64,000 nt of DNA from Odobenus rosmarus divergens. Its lineage: Eukaryota > Chordata > Mammalia > Carnivora > Odobenidae. The stretch's first letter is position 1. Every line of letters starts with the position of its first letter. The DNA is taken from positions 1,458,073-1,522,072 of the forward strand of contig NW_004450478.1 in the NCBI RefSeq assembly GCF_000321225.1. Direction: 5' to 3'. Position numbers and translations under genes: made by a program. The notes under the pieces were generated by a model. The model did no database searches, had not been told where the DNA came from, and saw nothing but the letters and a program-made list of their open reading frames with translations. Below are positions 1 to 13,609 of the stretch, in pieces.

Positions 1-2819
1 TGATGCCCCCAGCTTTGTTTTTCTTTTTCAACATTTCCTTGGTGATTCGGGGTCTTTTCTGATTCCATACAAATTTTAGGATTGTTTGTTCCAGCACTTT
101 GAAACATGTCATTGGAATTTTGATCAGGATGGCGTTGAAGGTATAGATTGCTCTGGGTAACATAGACATTTTAACAATGTTTATTATTCCAATCCATGAG
201 CATGGAATGTTTTTCCATCTTTTTGTTTCTTCTTCAATTTCTTTCATGAGTGCTCTATAGTTCCTAGAGTATAGATCCCTTTACCTCTTTGGTTAGGTTT
301 ATTCCAAGGTATCTTACGGTTTTTCGTGCTATTGTAAATGGAATCGATTATCTAATTTCTCTTTCTATAGTTGCATTGTTAGTGTATAAGAAAGCAACTG
401 ATTTCTGTGCATTGATTTTTGTATCCTTCCACATTACTGAATTGCTGTATGAGTTCTAATAATTTGGGGATGGAGTCTTTTGGATTTTCCACATAAAGTT
501 TCATGCCATCTGCGAAGAGAGAGAGTTTGACTTCTTCTCTGCCAATTTGAATACCTTTTATTTCTTTTTGTTGTCTGATTTCTGTTTCCAGGACTTCTAG
601 TACTGTGTTGAACAATAGTGGCAAGAGAGGGCATCCTTGTCGTGTTCCTGATCTTAAGGGAAAGGCTCTCAGCTTTTCCCCATTGAAGATGATATTTGCT
701 GTGGGTTTTTCATAGATGGATTTTATGAAATTGAGGAATGTTCCCTCTATCCCTATACTCTGAAGAGTTTTAATCAGGAAAGGATGCTGTATTTTGTCAA
801 ATGCTTTTTCTCCATCAATTGAGAAGACCATATGTTTCTTCTCCCTCCTCTTATTAATGTGTTCTATCATATTGATTAATTTGTGAATGTTGAACCACCC
901 TTGCATCCCGGGGATAAATCCCACTTGGTCGTGGTGGATGATCCTTTTAATGAATTGTTGGATACTATTAGCTGGGATTTTGTTGAGAATTTTGGAATCC
1001 ATATTGATCAGGGATATCGGTCTGAAATTCTCCTTTTTGATGGGGTCTTTGCATGGTTTGGGGATTAAGGTAATACTGGCCTCAAAGAATGAGTATGGAA
1101 GGTTTTCTTCTGTTTCTATTTTTTGAAACAGCTTCAGGAGAATAGGTATTATTTCTTCTTTGAATGTTTGGTAATTCCCCAGGGAATCCATCAGGCCCTG
1201 GTCTCTTGTTTTTTGGGAGGATTTTGATTACCGCTTCAATCTCGTTACTGGTTATTGGCCTATTCAGGTTGTCAATTTCTTCCTGTTTCAGTCTTGGTAG
1301 TTTATAGGTTTCCAGGAAGGCATCCATTTCTTCCACGTTGCTCAATTTATTGGCATATAGTTGTTGATAATAATTTCTTTTTTTTTTTAAAGATTTTATT
1401 TATTTATTTGAGAGAGAGAGAATGAGAGACAGAGAGCACCAGAGGGAAAAGGGTCAGAGGGAGAAGCAGACTCCCCGCTGAGTGGGGAGCCTGATGCGAG
1501 ACTCGATCCTGGGACTCCAGGATCATGACCTGAGCCGAAGGCAGTCGCTTAACCAACTGAGCCACCCAGGCACCCTGTTGATAATAATTTCTAATAATTG
1601 TTTCTATTTCTTTGGTGTTAGTTGTGATCTCACCCTTTTCATTCATAATTTTATTAATTTTGGGTCCTTTCTCTTTTCTTTTGGATAAGTCTGGCCAGTG
1701 GTTTATCGATCTTATTAATTCCTTCAAAGAATCAGCTTCTAGTTTTGTTGATCTGATCTACTGTGTTTCTGGATTCTAATTCATTGATGTCTGCTCTAAT
1801 CTTAATTATTTCTCTTCTAATGCGTGGCTTAGGCATCGTTTGTTGCTTTTCCTCCAGTTCTTTAAGGTGTAAAGTTAGTTGGTAAGTTCGGGATTTTTCT
1901 ATTTTTTTGAGTGAGGCTTGGATGGCTATGTATTTCCCCCTTAGGACCGCCTTTGCAGTATCCCATAGGTTTTGGACCAGTGTGTTTTCATTATCATTGG
2001 TTTCCATGAATTAAGTTCTTCTTTGATTTCCTAGTTGACCCAAACATTCTTGAGCAGAGTGGTCTTTAGCTTCCAAGTGTTTGAATTTCTTCCAAATTTT
2101 TTCTTGTGATTGAGTTCCAGTTTTAAAGCATTATGGTCTGAGAATATGCGGGGAATAATCTCAATCTTTCGGTATTGGTTGAGACCTGATTTTTCACCCA
2201 GTATGTGGTCTATTCTGGAGAAAGTTCCATGTGCACTCGAGAAGAATGAGTATTCTGTTGTTTTAGGGTGGAATGTTCTGTATATATCTATGAGGTCCAT
2301 CTGGTCCAGTGTGTCATTCAAAGCTCTTGTTTCTTTGTTGATTTTCTGTTTAGATGATCTGCCTATTGCTGAGAGTGGAGTATTGAGGTCTCCTACAATT
2401 AACTTATTATTATCAATATGACTCTTTATTTTGGTTAACAGTTTGCTTATATAGTTGGCTGCTCCCATGTTGGGGGCATAGATATTTACAATTGTTAGAT
2501 CTTCTTATTGGATAGACCCTGTAAGAATGTTATAGTGTCCTTCTGTGTCTCTAACTACAGTCTTTAGCTTAAAATCTAATTTGTCTGATATAAGAATTGC
2601 TACCCCAGCTTTCTTCTGAGGTCTGTTGGCATGGAAGATGGATCTCCATCCTTTCACTTTCAGTCTGGATGTATCTTTAGGTTCAAAATGAGTCTCTTAA
2701 TAGACAGCATTTGGATGGGTCAGTCTTTTTATCCAATCTGCAACCCTGTGCCATTTTATGGGAGCATTTAGGCCATTCATGTTGAGAATGATTATTGAAA
2801 GATATGGATTTATTGTCAT
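1..2819 (-). pseudogene. LINE-1 ORF2 remnant (endonuclease + reverse transcriptase), partial and broken
   Basis: The likely start codon is at 2817-2819 and is followed by MTINPYLSIIILNMNGLNAP, a typical L1 endonuclease start. Later endonuclease signatures survive: GDLNTPLS, RIDHIL and SDHNALKLEL (about 2130-2420). Reverse transcriptase blocks lie at 379-1191: [31 protein letters not shown], and [15 protein letters not shown] with S in the family replaced by L. The active-site motif reads FADGM instead of FADDM, the codon at 505-507 being GGC, so a catalytic aspartate is lost. Further lesions include stops and shifts near 2700, a stop at about 2031 (WVN then TAG), a frameshift near 1190 and the SINE at 1379-1575. 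The C-terminus lies beyond position 1. Confidence 0.9.
1379..1575 (-). mobile_element. tRNA-derived carnivore SINE inserted in L1 ORF2
   Basis: A T-run with AAAGATTTTATTTATTTATTT and GAGA-rich text ends in TGAGCCACCCAGGCACCC, which is a SINE read from tail to head. A perfect 17-bp target-site duplication, TGTTGATAATAATTTCT, flanks it at 1362-1378 and 1576-1592. It interrupts ORF2 of the surrounding LINE-1 and is therefore younger than that element. Confidence 0.95.
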
Positions 2820-2900
2820 CATGTTGCCTGTGAAGTCCTTTTCTCTATAGATTGTCTCTGTAAATTTCTGTTCTCTATCACTCTTGGGGTCTTTCTCCTT

Positions 2901-3780
2901 TTATACAACCCCCCTTATTATTTCTTGCAGGGCCAGCTTAGTGGTCACATATTCTTTCAGTTTCTGCTGGTCTTGGAAGCTCTGCAATTCTCCATCCATT
3001 CTAAATGACAGCCTTGCCAGATAAAGTATTCTTGGCTGCATGTTCTTCTCATTTAGCACCCTGAATATGTCTTGCCAGCCCTTTCTGGCTTGCCAGGTAT
3101 CTGTGGATAGGTCTGATGTTATTCTGATGTTCCTCCCTCTGTACGTAAGTAATCTCTAACCCCCTAACTGCCCTTCAGATGGTTTTAAGATTTGCGAGTT
3201 TTACTATTACATGTTGGGGCGTTGTTCTGTTTTCCTTGATCTTGGGAGGGGTCCTCTCTGCCTCTAGGACGTGAATGTTTGTCTCATTCCCCAGATTAGG
3301 GAAGTTCTCAGCTACGATTTGCTCAAATATATCTTCTAGTCCTCTCTCCACCCCCTCAGGGATCCCAATAATTTGACATTGGAAAGTTCCATGGTGTCAC
3401 TTATTTCTCTAATTCTGTTTTCATGGATTTTGAGGTGTTTCTCCCAGGCCTCCTCTTTTTCCTTCTTTTCTATCAATTGGTCTTCTAGATCACTAATTCA
3501 ATCTTCTGCCTCGTTTATCCTAGCTGTTAGAGTATCTAGATTAGATTGGATCTTATTGATAGCATTTTTAAGTTCTGCCAGTTCAGCTTTCATTTCTGCC
3601 CTTAGAGACTCTACGTTGCCATTAATCAATTTCTCCATTCTAGCTATTGTCTTCAAAACTGCTACCCTGAAGTCCATTTCCGACATCTTGGTTATCTATC
3701 TCTGTATCCATTTGTAAATCTGTGGCAGAAGTCACAGTCTCTGAGTTTTGACTATTTTGGGGGTTTCTCATCCTAGTCAT
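2901..3780 (-). pseudogene. LINE-1 ORF1 remnant (coiled-coil RNA-binding protein)
   Basis: On the minus strand a start at 3778-3780 (MTRMRNPQNSQNSETV...) leads into a 62-residue open stretch at 3498-3686 rich in heptad-like leucine, isoleucine and charged residues, as in the ORF1p coiled coil. An in-frame TGA stands where arginine is expected (INEAED, stop, ISDLEDQL; 3498-3500). The N-terminal part and the coiled coil are in different frames, apparently through one extra base near 3687. More stops follow near 3300, and another shift near 3140. The C-terminal end KLKEYVTTKLALQEIIRGVV and the TAA at 2901-2903 are still legible. The gap to ORF2 is about 80 bp. No functional ORF1 protein can be made. 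Confidence 0.85.
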
Positions 3781-4664
3781 TCTGTTGAGGGGTGGTTGAG
3801 GGAATGTACAGAATCCAAATTATTGACCACAACCCAAGCAAGATGCACCTGTTTTATAGGGACCTTAGGGTTGCCGGCCTCTTGTTCTCCCAGCCTGTCT
3901 TCTGAGGGAGGGGTCTGCAGCGCTGTTACTCAGGCAACCCTGTTTGGGCAGAGTTGCCTTGCCCCGTGTGTGTGGGGGGGATGGGCTCAGTGAAAACCGG
4001 TTTTGGGGGGCTTTTGTTCTCTGGCGGCTTTCCCTGGTGGCTTTCCATGTCTCTTCCAAGAGTCAGAGCAAAAGAGACTGTTTCCAACCCTCTGCCTCAG
4101 AGCAGAGAGATCACAGTCTGTTCTTCAGTGAGCTCTCCAGGCCACACTATCTCCATTTCTGTCTGTGCTGCTAAAAACTGCAGCATCCTGGGTTATGCAC
4201 CTCTCAGCAGCACTCCCAGTCCTCGCCTCCAGGTCAGGGCATGTCTCTGACCTTTGTTCTTTAAAACTGCCAGCTGCCTCCAGTTCACACATGTGCCCCT
4301 GCAGCTCCGGGTTTCCGTCCCAGGGGCTGCCCTAAAGTCCTTTTCCACTGCTACCGGTCTGTGAGTCTGGGCCCTATCCCCAGCATGGGAAGCTTTTGTG
4401 AACTGGCGGTACAGGATCCCAAAGTCTCCCTCCCCCTTCCATTTATCTTCCAATATCTGCCCACAGAATCACGGCCCCCCACTTCATACCTCAAAACCAA
4501 CCACCTGTGATATTCTGTTTATAGAGATCCAGATATATCTTCTTACATCTCAGGCTGCTTTTGTGGGTGTTCAGAGTGGTCTAGTAGATATCCAGCTCAA
4601 TTCAGGGGACTGGTTGGAATAGGGTCCCCTACTCCTCTGCCATCTTTTCCTTCCCCCCCCCCCC
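3781..4664 (-). promoter_or_regulatory. LINE-1 5' UTR / internal promoter region
   Basis: About 880 bp between the G-rich 5' terminus and ORF1. It is richer in G+C than the rest of the window and has no long reading frame. Just inside the terminus the minus strand reads AAAAGATGGC (4639-4648), matching the AAGATGGC core of YY1 sites that sit at the same place in human L1. L1 5' UTRs carry an internal pol II promoter and often an antisense one. Activity here is inferred from position only. The antisense direction points at the exon at 5028. Confidence 0.6.
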
Positions 4665-7039
<2,375 letters not shown>

Positions 7040-7225
7040 GGGCGCCTGGGTGGCTCAGTTGGTTAAGCGACTGCCTTCGGCTCAGGTCACGATCCTGGAG
7101 TCTTGGGATCGAGTCCCACATCGGGCTCCCTGCTCAGCGGGGAGTCTGCTTCTCCCTCTGACCCTCTCCCCTCTCATGCTCTCTCTCTCGCTCTCAAATA
7201 AATAAAATCTTTAAAAAAAAAAAAA
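7040..7225 (+). mobile_element. tRNA-derived carnivore SINE
   Basis: Head GGCGCCTGGGTGGCTCAG, A-box-like TGGCTCAGTTGGTTAAG and B-box-like GGGATCGAGTCCC, a CT-rich body, then AAATAAATAAAATCTTT and an A-run. A 13-bp target-site duplication, AAAGCCAAATGGA, lies at 7027-7039 and 7226-7238. A complete copy with a clean duplication, hence fairly young. Confidence 0.95.
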
Positions 7226-7299
7226 AAAGCCAAATGGACTGTGCCATTTTAGGCTGTGTTTCATTTGGAGGTAGACAAGACACAAATTTTTGAAATCAG

Positions 7300-7410
7300 G
7301 AATTTTAGCTCTGCCACCTATTAGCTCTGTGATTCAGAAGTGGTTAGTTTTTGTTTGCTTTTTTAATCTATAAAGTAAGGCTAATGAAACCCATTTCATA
7401 AGTTAAATTT
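7300..7410 (+). mobile_element. MIR fragment
   Basis: Text equivalent to the MIR core (TAGCTCTGCCACCTATTAGCTCTGTGA, then an A+G-rich run ending AATCTATAAAGTAAGG) in its usual order. Strongly diverged, as expected for this old mammalian SINE. It lies between two young SINEs. Confidence 0.6.
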
Positions 7411-7432
7411 TAAAAACATAGTAGATCCTATA

Positions 7433-7454
7433 TGTGTGTGTGTGTGTGTGTGTA
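7433..7454 (+). repeat. (GT)n microsatellite
   Basis: About eleven uninterrupted TG units followed by TATAATTG. Confidence 0.9.
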
Positions 7455-7495
7455 TAATTGGATTTGAAAAATAAAGCATATTCTATATTATACCT

Positions 7496-7704
7496 GGGGT
7501 GCCTGGGTGGCTCAGTCGTTAAGCGTCTGCCTTCAGCTCAGGTCATGATCCCAGGGTCCAGAGATTGAGCCCCAAATAGGGCTCCCTGCTCTTTGGGAAG
7601 CCCGCTTCTCCCTCTCCCACTCCCCCTGCTTGTGTTCCCTCCCTTGCTGTGTCTTTCTCTGTCAAATAAATAAATAAAATCTTAACAAAAATTAAAAATA
7701 TATA
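7496..7704 (+). mobile_element. tRNA-derived carnivore SINE
   Basis: Head GGGGTGCCTGGGTGGCTCAG, B-box region AGAGATTGAGCCCC, and a tail with (AAATA)n AAATCTTA followed by an A/T-rich run. The target-site duplication TATATTATACCT occurs at 7484-7495 and 7705-7716. Same orientation as the SINE at 7040, about 270 bp away. Confidence 0.93.
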
Positions 7705-7841
7705 TATATTATACCTAACACATAGCGCTCCAACAATGTCATCCTAGATTCAAAACATCGAGCAACAGGACTCACAAAATTTAACATTTTTTCTCTTTAT
7801 ATGATTGATGATCACTATGATTTTATGTTTCTGGCAAAAAC

Positions 7842-8330
7842 TGTGAAGGGTTTGAGATTTCACCCTATTTCCAAGCTCACAAGTCTGCCTGCCACTGTTT
7901 CCCGGGGCACAGGCAGAAGACATGAGACTCCTGGGTCAGAGACAAACAGCTCTATTATTTACAGCAATAGTGGTAGGCAGACTACCAGCATTTGCACTGG
8001 TTCACTGAATCCCAGTTCCCACAGGGTGATGCGAGGTGGGCTAGATGACACTTGTATACTTAGTGGTTTGCGTTTCAGTAGACGAGCTCTGAGCTTAGGG
8101 AGTTAGAATGTTTTATAATGGGCAGTGAGCATGCCTACCCTTTGCTCCGGAGAGAGACATTATTTTTGTTATACTGGACAAAACCTTCTCTTTGCTCCAG
8201 AGCAAGACACCATCTCTATTTTTCAAGGCTATCTGCTATATAAATATCTTTGAAAAGATAGTTCAGAACAAAGATTGTCAGTGGCTCTGTTTGCAAAATG
8301 TACAGAAATGTGAAAGATGCCTGGAGAAGT
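7842..8330 (-). mobile_element. Probable solitary LTR of an old endogenous retrovirus
   Basis: On the minus strand this block has LTR-like order. A U3-like part carries two related copies of CTCTGGAGCAAAG / CTCCGGAGCAAAG (about 8140-8205). A TATA motif, CATTATAAAACA, follows at about 8110-8121. A downstream part contains GACCCAGGAGTCTCATG and TCTGCCTGTGCCCCGGG and ends in CA at about 7842. No internal gag, pol or env text flanks it, so it would be a solo LTR. The text resembles repeats I have met in carnivore genomes but I cannot name the family. The ends are approximate and no target-site duplication was found. A 101-aa + strand ORF over it is spurious. Confidence 0.45.
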
Positions 8331-8359
8331 GTCTCCCAATAGTTTCAGAGAAGAATACC

Positions 8360-8500
8360 TGACAAGTTCTAGCTCTGAAGCTTAATCAATGTATAATTCT
8401 GAGCAAGATTTAAAGCCTAGTGGTGCTTCAGTTCCCTTGTCTATAAACATGCAAAGTTTGGCAAGGATTAATAATGTTGAGATTCCATGATTCCACTGTG
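8360..8500 (+). mobile_element. MIR-like fragment
   Basis: Weak match to the MIR order: TAGCTCTGAAGCTTAATC..., a CTTCAGTTCCCTTGTCTATAAA segment corresponding to CTCAGTTTCCTCATCTGTAAA, then AAGGATTAA. Old and diverged. Confidence 0.45.
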
Positions 8501-9393
8501 CATTTTTTTCATGTGGACATGCTGTCCCAGGCTTTATCTTAAGCAGTGGGTGGAGACAGCAATACTAAGAGTGGAGGGTGGACCATACTGGAAAAGTGGT
8601 TGGGACCGTGCGTGTGTAGCAGGACAGAGTTTGGGCCAGAGGTAGAGGAGTGTTTGAAGACAGCATGTGAGATTAACACAGTCTGTTCCATTCCATTGCC
8701 AAGCTGAATGTACCTGCCATTAGACTTGTGACTCACTTTGAAAGGCACAAATCCATGGAATTTTTACTGGCTAGCACAGAGATTTATTTTTACCTTGCCA
8801 TTTAATGCTTTGCCTTTTGAAAAAAAAAAAAGAGTTTCATAACTTTAGTTGACCCAAATTCTGGCTAATGGTTTTTGTTGCTTTTTAGTAACTTTGTTTT
8901 TTAGGTAAAAAAGATTTCTTTCCCATATTTGATATATAAATATAAAACAAGACATCAGAGAATGGTTTTACTTGGGTTGTGAGTAGTTTTTTTGTTCTTT
9001 TTTATGCAGTATCATCATCCAACAAGCCCTGGTTAGAAGTGTGCCAAATTTGGGGGCATTACTCATTCTTTCCAGTAGTTTTATCTTAGCTCTCAGCATT
9101 GGCTTTCACGTGAAGCTTGAAATGTACCCAGACTTGATGCATAGGTAGCATTTTGAACACTTTAGGATCTGTATCCTCATTTTTATAATAAAATGTGGAT
9201 ACATGAAGAAAAAGGAAAACAATAAAAAAATCTTTTGTTGTATCTAAAGAAGACTGGACTTTAAAAAATTATAGATGTTCCCTATCAAGCATAAAACATA
9301 TGTTTAAAATAACATAATTGAAATTATTCTTAAGCATTGATCAATAAGAGTTATTTATTCACATGGCACTGATGATTGTTTTTAATATTTCAG
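8501..9393. other. intron, nothing named
   Basis: Mixed-composition intron. ORFs here are short and lack protein-like composition. The tract ends in the acceptor GATTGTTTTTAATATTTCAG before the exon at 9394. Confidence 0.5.
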
Positions 9394-9448
9394 GTCTGAA
9401 AATTCCTTTTTGTCATATGATGTCAGCGAAATATTGTCAAGGAATTGG
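9394..9448 (+). CDS. Internal exon b of unrecognised split gene
   Basis: A 55-bp exon candidate. The acceptor is TTGTTTTTAATATTTCAG ending at 9393, a good pyrimidine tract. The donor is ATTGG|GTAGCT at 9449, which is weaker than consensus. Its first two bases, GT, complete the codon begun by the G that ends exon a, giving glycine. Then come 17 codons, LKIPFCHMMSAKYCQGI, and a final GG that joins the G opening exon c, another glycine. The other phases were not needed to keep it open. Length modulo 3 is exactly what is required between exons a and c. This is the least certain of the four because it is short and its donor is weak. Confidence 0.55.
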
Positions 9449-12109
9449 GTAGCTTAGCTTGGATTTAAACAAAGCAATATGGGAAATTGCCAATGCCTAA
9501 TACCATTGGAGAATTTTTGTGGTTTCATTTTTTTTTCATCCCCTCTGCTATATTCTCCTTCAAACAAGTCTACAAGCCATTGTTAAGGACTGGGGACTTG
9601 TCTCTACAAGGCGATCAGGCAAACTTTCAGAGAAGGCCAGCTTGCTTGTTCTTTGTCCTCTCAAATGCTGACATCCCCTCTCTGTGTCTCTTGTGTGTTC
9701 CTTCATGTTTCTGTCTTTCCAAAGGCTTCCACTTCCTGTCCCACCCATGATTATATCCTTTATGCAAAACATTCTTTCCCCAAATAAAACTCATCTCTTT
9801 AGTATGACTGACTTCAGCTAGGTGATAGCAGAAAATAAGCTGATGGAACTAATTCAGACTAAATTACACCCTCACGCCAGTCATAAGCCTCTTAGATGTA
9901 TTTGCATTTTTATAAAAGAAGCTTTCAAACCCAATGAATTTCTAATTGGTAGAATTCTGGAAGTACATTCAAATTCTCATTCAGTTCATCGGCAAGCCGT
10001 CCACTTCCAAAGCTACTTGGATCCATCTACTTTATCTCTACCATGACCAGTCTAGTTCAAGCCAACATTCTCTCATACTCTTCCCCCTTCCTTTCTTGTC
10101 CGGAAAAATCCACTCCATTACTGAGACTCCAGCCAGAGTTATCTTTCCCCCATCCCTTTCATAAATAAAGCAAGTTTATTAGACCTCCTCATAGCAGTCT
10201 GCCTAGGGACGAAACAGTGAGGTCTAGCTCTCTGATGCTCTGACTTGATCAAAAGTTAGATTTTAGAACAGAAGTCACACACCCAAATGTTGTCAGGGAC
10301 CTGGGATGTGACTTAAATAAATTCATAGCAAATTCAGAAGCTTGAGAGGTCAGATAACCTACACATTTTCAGATTTGGCCTGACATCAAATTTATAGACT
10401 CTTTAACATAAGCCATTTGGTCTCCAAGAAGAGAAGAGGAGGTGAAGACGTGGGAAAGTACAAGGCAGTACCACATGGCATCACCCAGATGTACCTCAGC
10501 AATGTTGTAATATGAGAAACTTAGGGAAAATTCTCTCATGTTTCTCATCCCTGTAAAATTCAGTTACCACTGAGATTCAGATCCCACCCAGTGGTCCTTC
10601 TTCTGCCACCTCCTTATCCCTATACTTCTCTATATTCCTTCCCCTCAGAATTTTCCTAAACCCTTTCCTAAACGCTTGGTAACTCCAGCCTTCATTTTCC
10701 CTACAAAACAGTAACTTTATTAACCCCTGAGAATAATGACGCTGGGTTTCTGTTAAAACCTTAATCCATGCAGTTGGGAGGGACCATCAGCGTCTCTTCA
10801 CTACTCTTTCTCACTGTCATCTACCAACATCTAGATCATTCATGATATTCCATAAGGAAATTGTCACTCAGGTTCACTTCTTCCTCTCCACTTAAAATCT
10901 GCCATCAATCCTGTCGGTTTTGATGCCCATACTGATGACCTTTCATCCTCCTAACCTCACAGCTCTTTGATGTCATCAAATCCATGACCTTCATTTTTCA
11001 TCAACTTCAGCGTCCAACTTTGGTAGCCTTGCTTGGTACTTTGCACCACAGAGCACTACCCCATCTTTGAAAGCTTACTAATTCATGACTTTATAATCAG
11101 TCTTTATGGCATTTTCACTTCTTCAGTGCCAGAAGCTGGAACTTCAAATGACACATTTAGTGCTCTTAATTCTGCTACTTTCTCTGTCAGCCATTTTTGG
11201 TCATAATTCCTTTCTTACCAAGCCTGGACCACTTAGTCTGCCACTTGAAATATTTCCCTACAAGCACTTGGCAACATTTGTATTTTTCTTCCGCACCAGC
11301 CCTTAAGCCACCAATTATAGAAAAATCCTACAACCTGACTCCGCTGCTTCTACACAACAGACACTGGAGGAAATCATATGAGTTTGCTGTTTTTTGTTTG
11401 TTTTTATCCTGAGGATGTCTTCCTCACTTGCTAAAATGGAAAGAAAAATCATACTACTTTGCAGTTGTCAGCCCAACCACCACCACCACCACAGCTGGCT
11501 TGTGGCCCCTTGAAGCAAGCAGCCTATCCTAATTTCTCTCTAAAATACGTATGAGAACACAAACAAAAAAAAATGAAGAACTATGCCTAGCACTTGCATT
11601 ATAGATATGGGAGGAACTTCCATGCCTCCTAAGGCTGATGGAAGTAAGTTGTAGTTCTTAATGCTCTGTTCAGTTCTCTGTAGGTAGAGAAGACCATCTC
11701 CCTCCTTGGTCAGGGTATAAGCAGAATGTGCTGAGGGTGTGATGGGGTTTGTAAAAGAATGCCTGCTGCAGTTTTAGCCAGCCATCATTTGAGCTAAACA
11801 AGTTAGATACCAGGCATGGAGCTTAATCTGTCATTCAGCTGTAGGTCCCAGAAAAGTCAAGTGGTGAGACAAGGACACATTCCTTCCAAATTGAGCATAT
11901 TGTTTTTAAAATGAAGAAAGTTTAAAGAAGAAAATCAATATCCTGAATTCACCAACGCAGAAATAATGACTAGGAACATTTTTGTGTATTTTGTTACTCA
12001 AGAGTACTTTCCAAGTGAAGTCAATTTTTGGAGATTGACACTTTCTTTCCTCTGTGTTCCTATTGTACCTGTGACAACCTCCATTATAGCCAAGTCACAT
12101 GGTATCTTA
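9449..12109. other. intron, nothing firmly named
   Basis: Intronic. 10560-11240 is pyrimidine-rich on the + strand (CTTCCTCTCCACTTAAAATCT and similar) and may be an old interspersed repeat I cannot name. 9540-9760 is also pyrimidine-rich. Overlapping 66-91 aa ORFs here have biased composition from the pyrimidine strand and are not supported as genes. Confidence 0.45.
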
Positions 12110-12250
12110 GGTGTATTTGTATGTGTTTCTCCTCCCACAAGGACTGAGTCTCCCTGAGGGCAGGACCTTAATTTTCACTTCTCAAGTTCGGTGCACAGTT
12201 GTAGTTCCTGGTACATAACAGCCACTCCAGTATTTTTAAATGAAAGACCG
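12110..12250 (+). mobile_element. L2 3'-end fragment
   Basis: GACTGAGTCTCCCTGAGGGC, then AGGACCTTAATTTTCACTTC, and CCTGGTACATAACAGCCACTC followed by AAATGA. This matches the order of the conserved L2 3' end (CTCCTTGAGGGCAGGGAC ... CCTGGCACATAGTAGG ... AATGA). Confidence 0.65.
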
Positions 12251-13609
12251 GAGAGGATGTTAATGGAAGTGATCAGAGTTGTGGAAGGAGAGTCCTATCC
12301 AGCATCATAGGGTCTTGACAAAGCTTGGATGGATTCATCTATTTGCCTATTGCAAGCTGAATGTTGAATTGATACTTTGAGGCAAAGGACAGGGGCAGGC
12401 AAATTTGAAAATGCTGTCGCATTCCTCTAAGATAGAATTACCCATTTTAAGTAAGAAGGTATTTGCACTTATGAAAGTACTAGAGAACTGATATACTATT
12501 ACATATATGCAAGGCAGAAAGATACCAATAATTTACATAAGGTAGTTTCAACTTCTAGGTGATTACCATTGCAGCCAAAAGACTCATGACATTAGTGCTT
12601 TCTAAAAGAACAAGGTTCACATTTTCTCGCACAGTTGAGTGATCATTCATGCAGGCCAGACATGGACATATACTTCCCTTAGATAGACTCCTATTTTTCT
12701 ACCACTTCAACTCAAAGATCTTTAAATATTTGTTCACCATTTCTTTAGAGGAGAAGCTAAGTGCTGACTGCCAGAAGGATGGAGTAGGAAGATAGTAGTG
12801 AAGATTCTCTCTCTTTCCTACCCAGTACTGTTTTAGTACTTCTTACAGATTAACTCTCTGGGTAGTTTTCTTCATCTTAATGGTTCTACATTCAGAACAG
12901 AGGAAATTCAATACTTCTTGCTGACTATTGTGCTTCAGCACTTTTTCTCGGTGGATCCTGTGAAAGCCAGGGTGTCTGAGATATGGCCAGAAAACCTAAA
13001 TCAGAAAGAAAGAGCATTTATCTAGATTGCAGTGAATGTTACATGGATTAATCCCAGAAACCCTATTTAAAAAAGAAATGGAACTGCTTTGATCGATAAT
13101 GGGTAGGATCCTACTCTCTTCATCCTTTCCTTTACTCTTGTTTTTTCATCCTCTTGGTGGGTCCTAGAAGCAACTTCCTGACACCTACCTGACCCCAGCA
13201 AGAGTTCAGTCTGGGAATCATGGCTTTAGATAAGGAACTTTAGAATAGAGAGAGTTAATAGCAGTCAGTGGGTGCAGAAAATATGGTCATGATTCTATTT
13301 GTCCAAGTAGAAAGTTAGAAATGTTCTTCTCTTTCCTTCCTGTATCCTGTTCAGGTTTTTGGCCACTTATGAGAGGGAAGTTAATGAAAACAGAAATAAA
13401 ATTTTTAGAATAATCAAACATGCATTTTTTAAATACCTTTTACCTTTTCCTTTCATTATGCCTTTGTGACATTAGTAAGATACATTCATTATGAAAAGAT
13501 TAGAAAATACAGATAAACAAAAAGAAAGAAAAATGTAAATGGAGTGTAATTACATAGTTTTTCATACCTTCCCTATTAATATACAATTTTTACATACTAG
13601 AGTAATAGA
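12251..13609. other. intron, mostly unnamed
   Basis: No clear element from 12251 to about 13430. From about 13440 to 13560, AAAAGATTAGAAAATACAGA with an A-rich context recalls the 3' part of old LINE-1s and may belong with the next entry. ORFs are negligible. Confidence 0.4.

Larger units (their letters stand above)
1..4664 (-). mobile_element. LINE-1 retrotransposon, 5'-complete, 3' end outside window
   Basis: Read on the minus strand, the element runs from a G-rich 5' terminus (12 G at 4653-4664) through an untranslated leader, ORF1 remnants with a coiled coil, a short spacer, and ORF2 with endonuclease and reverse transcriptase. It leaves the window inside the ORF2 C-terminal part, so its poly-A tail and target-site duplication cannot be seen. 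Order and spacing match mammalian L1. ORF1 and ORF2 both carry frameshifts and stops, and a SINE interrupts ORF2, so the copy cannot move by itself. The moderate number of lesions suggests a carnivore-lineage insertion rather than an ancient mammalian one. It lies antisense to the split gene that begins at 5028. Confidence 0.93.

Noticed and set aside
1..4664. LINE-1 ORFs as functional host or viral-type genes
   Set aside because: Multiple stops, frameshifts, a SINE insertion and the loss of an RT active-site aspartate show a dead element.
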